Shown one piece after another: positions 6,856-7,923 of a stretch of DNA of 7,923 nucleotides. This stretch comes from an uncultured Bacteroidales bacterium (GTDB taxonomy: Bacteria > Bacteroidota > Bacteroidia > Bacteroidales > FEN-979): NCBI GenBank assembly GCA_903928285.1, contig CAIYQH010000072.1, positions 1-7,923 on the forward strand, in the 5' to 3' direction. The position numbers and the translations under genes are program-made. A model generated the notes under the pieces. The model saw nothing but the letters and a program-made list of their open reading frames with translations. It was not told the origin of the DNA and did not search any database. The stretch's first letter is position 1. Each line of letters begins with the position of its first letter.

Positions 6856-7923
6856 TTATCTGACCAGTTGTTGATAAAAACCGATCAGATTTTGGACCAG
6901 TTTTTGTGGAAGATAATGCGTCTGAATCAATACCCGTGCCTGTTTGCCTGTTTTTTCAAATAGCCGTTTATCTGCCACGCACACGGAGATCATGTCGAAG
7001 AATTCACAAGGGGCATTGGCAATGAGGATGTTTTCATGGTTGGTATAAGCGATCCCTTCGGCGCCGAGACTGGTGGAGATGATGGTTTTTCCGGCGGCCA
7101 TGCCTTCGATGATCTTGATCCTGATACCGCTTCCCGAAAAGAGCGGAACGATCATAACGGCTTTGGAGGAGAGGAATTCGGATGCGTCTTTTATCTCGCC
7201 GAGCACGATCACATTGGGGAGGTTCAGATTACGCATCCAGGAAGGCATTTCGCGTCCGGCAAGGTAATATTTCAGATCGGGGAACTGTTCATGGATGTCG
7301 GGCCAGACATTCAGCAGGAACCACTTGATCCCCTCCGCGTTAGGGAACCAGTTCATCGAACCTAACGAGAAGAGGGAAGGATATTCAACCTGGCCGGCAC
7401 GGTTGGCATAATGTTCGGGATCTACCCCAAAAGGGATGGTCGTACTGGATGGATGCAGTTTCAGGAAATACTTCTCATCGGTGGGAGTGATCGCTGCAAC
7501 CCCGTCAACCCGGGTGACGATATGCTCCTCGTAGGTTTTCAGGGTCATCGCAAGGTGCCGGAGGTACCATTTTTTTAACGGATTCCTGGTTTCAGCGGCA
7601 ATGCGTTGCCAGATACGATGTTCGATATTATGTGCGCGCAACACGATCTTAGCCGTGGAATACCGGCGGACGGTGTCAATATAGGGGCACATAAAGAGTG
7701 TCTCGAGCTGGACGATGTCAAAGGTTGTTTCCAGCAGGATCTCCTGCAGCCGTTTCCTGAAGGCAGCCGAGATAAAGCGTTTGACATGGTAGGATTCAGA
7801 GGTGAAGAGATTAAAAAAGGCATCAGCGGGTTTGATCCGCAGGTCGACATCCAGCAGTTCAATCCCTGTCTTTTCGCGGTAGGAGGGAGGGATATCCTCC
7901 ATTGTAATATGATATTTGTAGGA
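6856..7923 (-). CDS. GT-B fold glycosyltransferase (GT4-like), 5' end cut by the window edge
   Basis: The reading frame is open to the right edge, giving 355 visible residues. An internal ATG at 7902 is not the true start, because the seven codons upstream of it are open (SYKYHIT) and the N-terminal nucleotide-binding strand expected before this point is missing. I estimate that several tens of residues lie outside. Counting from the internal Met, visible marks are ELLDVDLRIKPADAFFNLF (15-33), AHNIEHRIW (90-98), IPFGVDPEHY (156-165), FSLGSMNWFPNAEGIKWFL (178-196), and the donor loop FSGSGIRIKIIEGMAAGKTIIST (255-277, Glu266), followed by GAEGI. It is a divergent relative of the next gene, sharing the domain plan but little identity outside the donor site. 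The pair probably acts in surface polysaccharide assembly. Substrates are unknown, and no membrane segment is seen. Confidence 0.88.
   Translation of the reverse strand, partial: SYKYHITMEDIPPSYREKTGIELLDVDLRIKPADAFFNLFTSESYHVKRFISAAFRKRLQEILLETTFDIVQLETLFMCPYIDTVRRYSTAKIVLRAHNIEHRIWQRIAAETRNPLKKWYLRHLAMTLKTYEEHIVTRVDGVAAITPTDEKYFLKLHPSSTTIPFGVDPEHYANRAGQVEYPSLFSLGSMNWFPNAEGIKWFLLNVWPDIHEQFPDLKYYLAGREMPSWMRNLNLPNVIVLGEIKDASEFLSSKAVMIVPLFSGSGIRIKIIEGMAAGKTIISTSLGAEGIAYTNHENILIANAPCEFFDMISVCVADKRLFEKTGKQARVLIQTHYLPQKLVQNLIGFYQQLVR

Noticed and set aside
6856..7902. ATG at 7902 as the true start of the first glycosyltransferase
   Set aside because: The frame is open upstream to the window edge and the expected N-terminal strand of the GT-B fold is missing, so the gene is truncated by the window.

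Overview
The window is a piece of chromosome, most likely from an uncultured member of the Bacteroidota. The evidence is indirect. None of the five visible start codons is preceded by a Shine-Dalgarno sequence. Two genes have a good match to the Bacteroidota promoter (TTG or TTTG, about 20 bases, then TAnnTTTG). The HisRS and EttA proteins also look like the forms usual in that phylum. All six genes lie on the minus strand, so transcription runs from high to low coordinates. No RNA gene, insertion sequence, CRISPR array or phage gene is visible.

In transcription order the layout is: a GT-B glycosyltransferase cut off by the right edge (7923-6856); a second GT-B glycosyltransferase 39 bp later (6816-5647); the ABC-F translation factor EttA (5524-3848); a WbuC-type cupin 32 bp after it (3815-3342); histidyl-tRNA synthetase (3145-1766); and a histidine ammonia-lyase family enzyme (1559-36). 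The two glycosyltransferases probably form the end of a cell-surface polysaccharide operon that begins outside the window. ettA and wbuC probably form a second unit. hisS and the ammonia-lyase each seem to have their own promoter. The genes are mostly housekeeping or generic envelope functions and do not form one obvious pathway.

The unusual part lies between the genes. The two short gaps (32 and 39 bp) are plain, but each of the three longer gaps (122, 196 and 206 bp) holds a short-period tandem array. A 9-bp family occurs at two loci 3.9 kb apart, in the same orientation relative to the genes. A 7-bp family organised as 14-bp dimers lies after wbuC and runs into its last codons. A small, unrelated 7-bp array sits beside the second 9-bp array. 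These arrays generate long false reading frames and are the best candidates for something undescribed. The second point of interest is the ammonia-lyase, whose cofactor-forming triad reads Ala-Cys-Gly instead of Ala-Ser-Gly.
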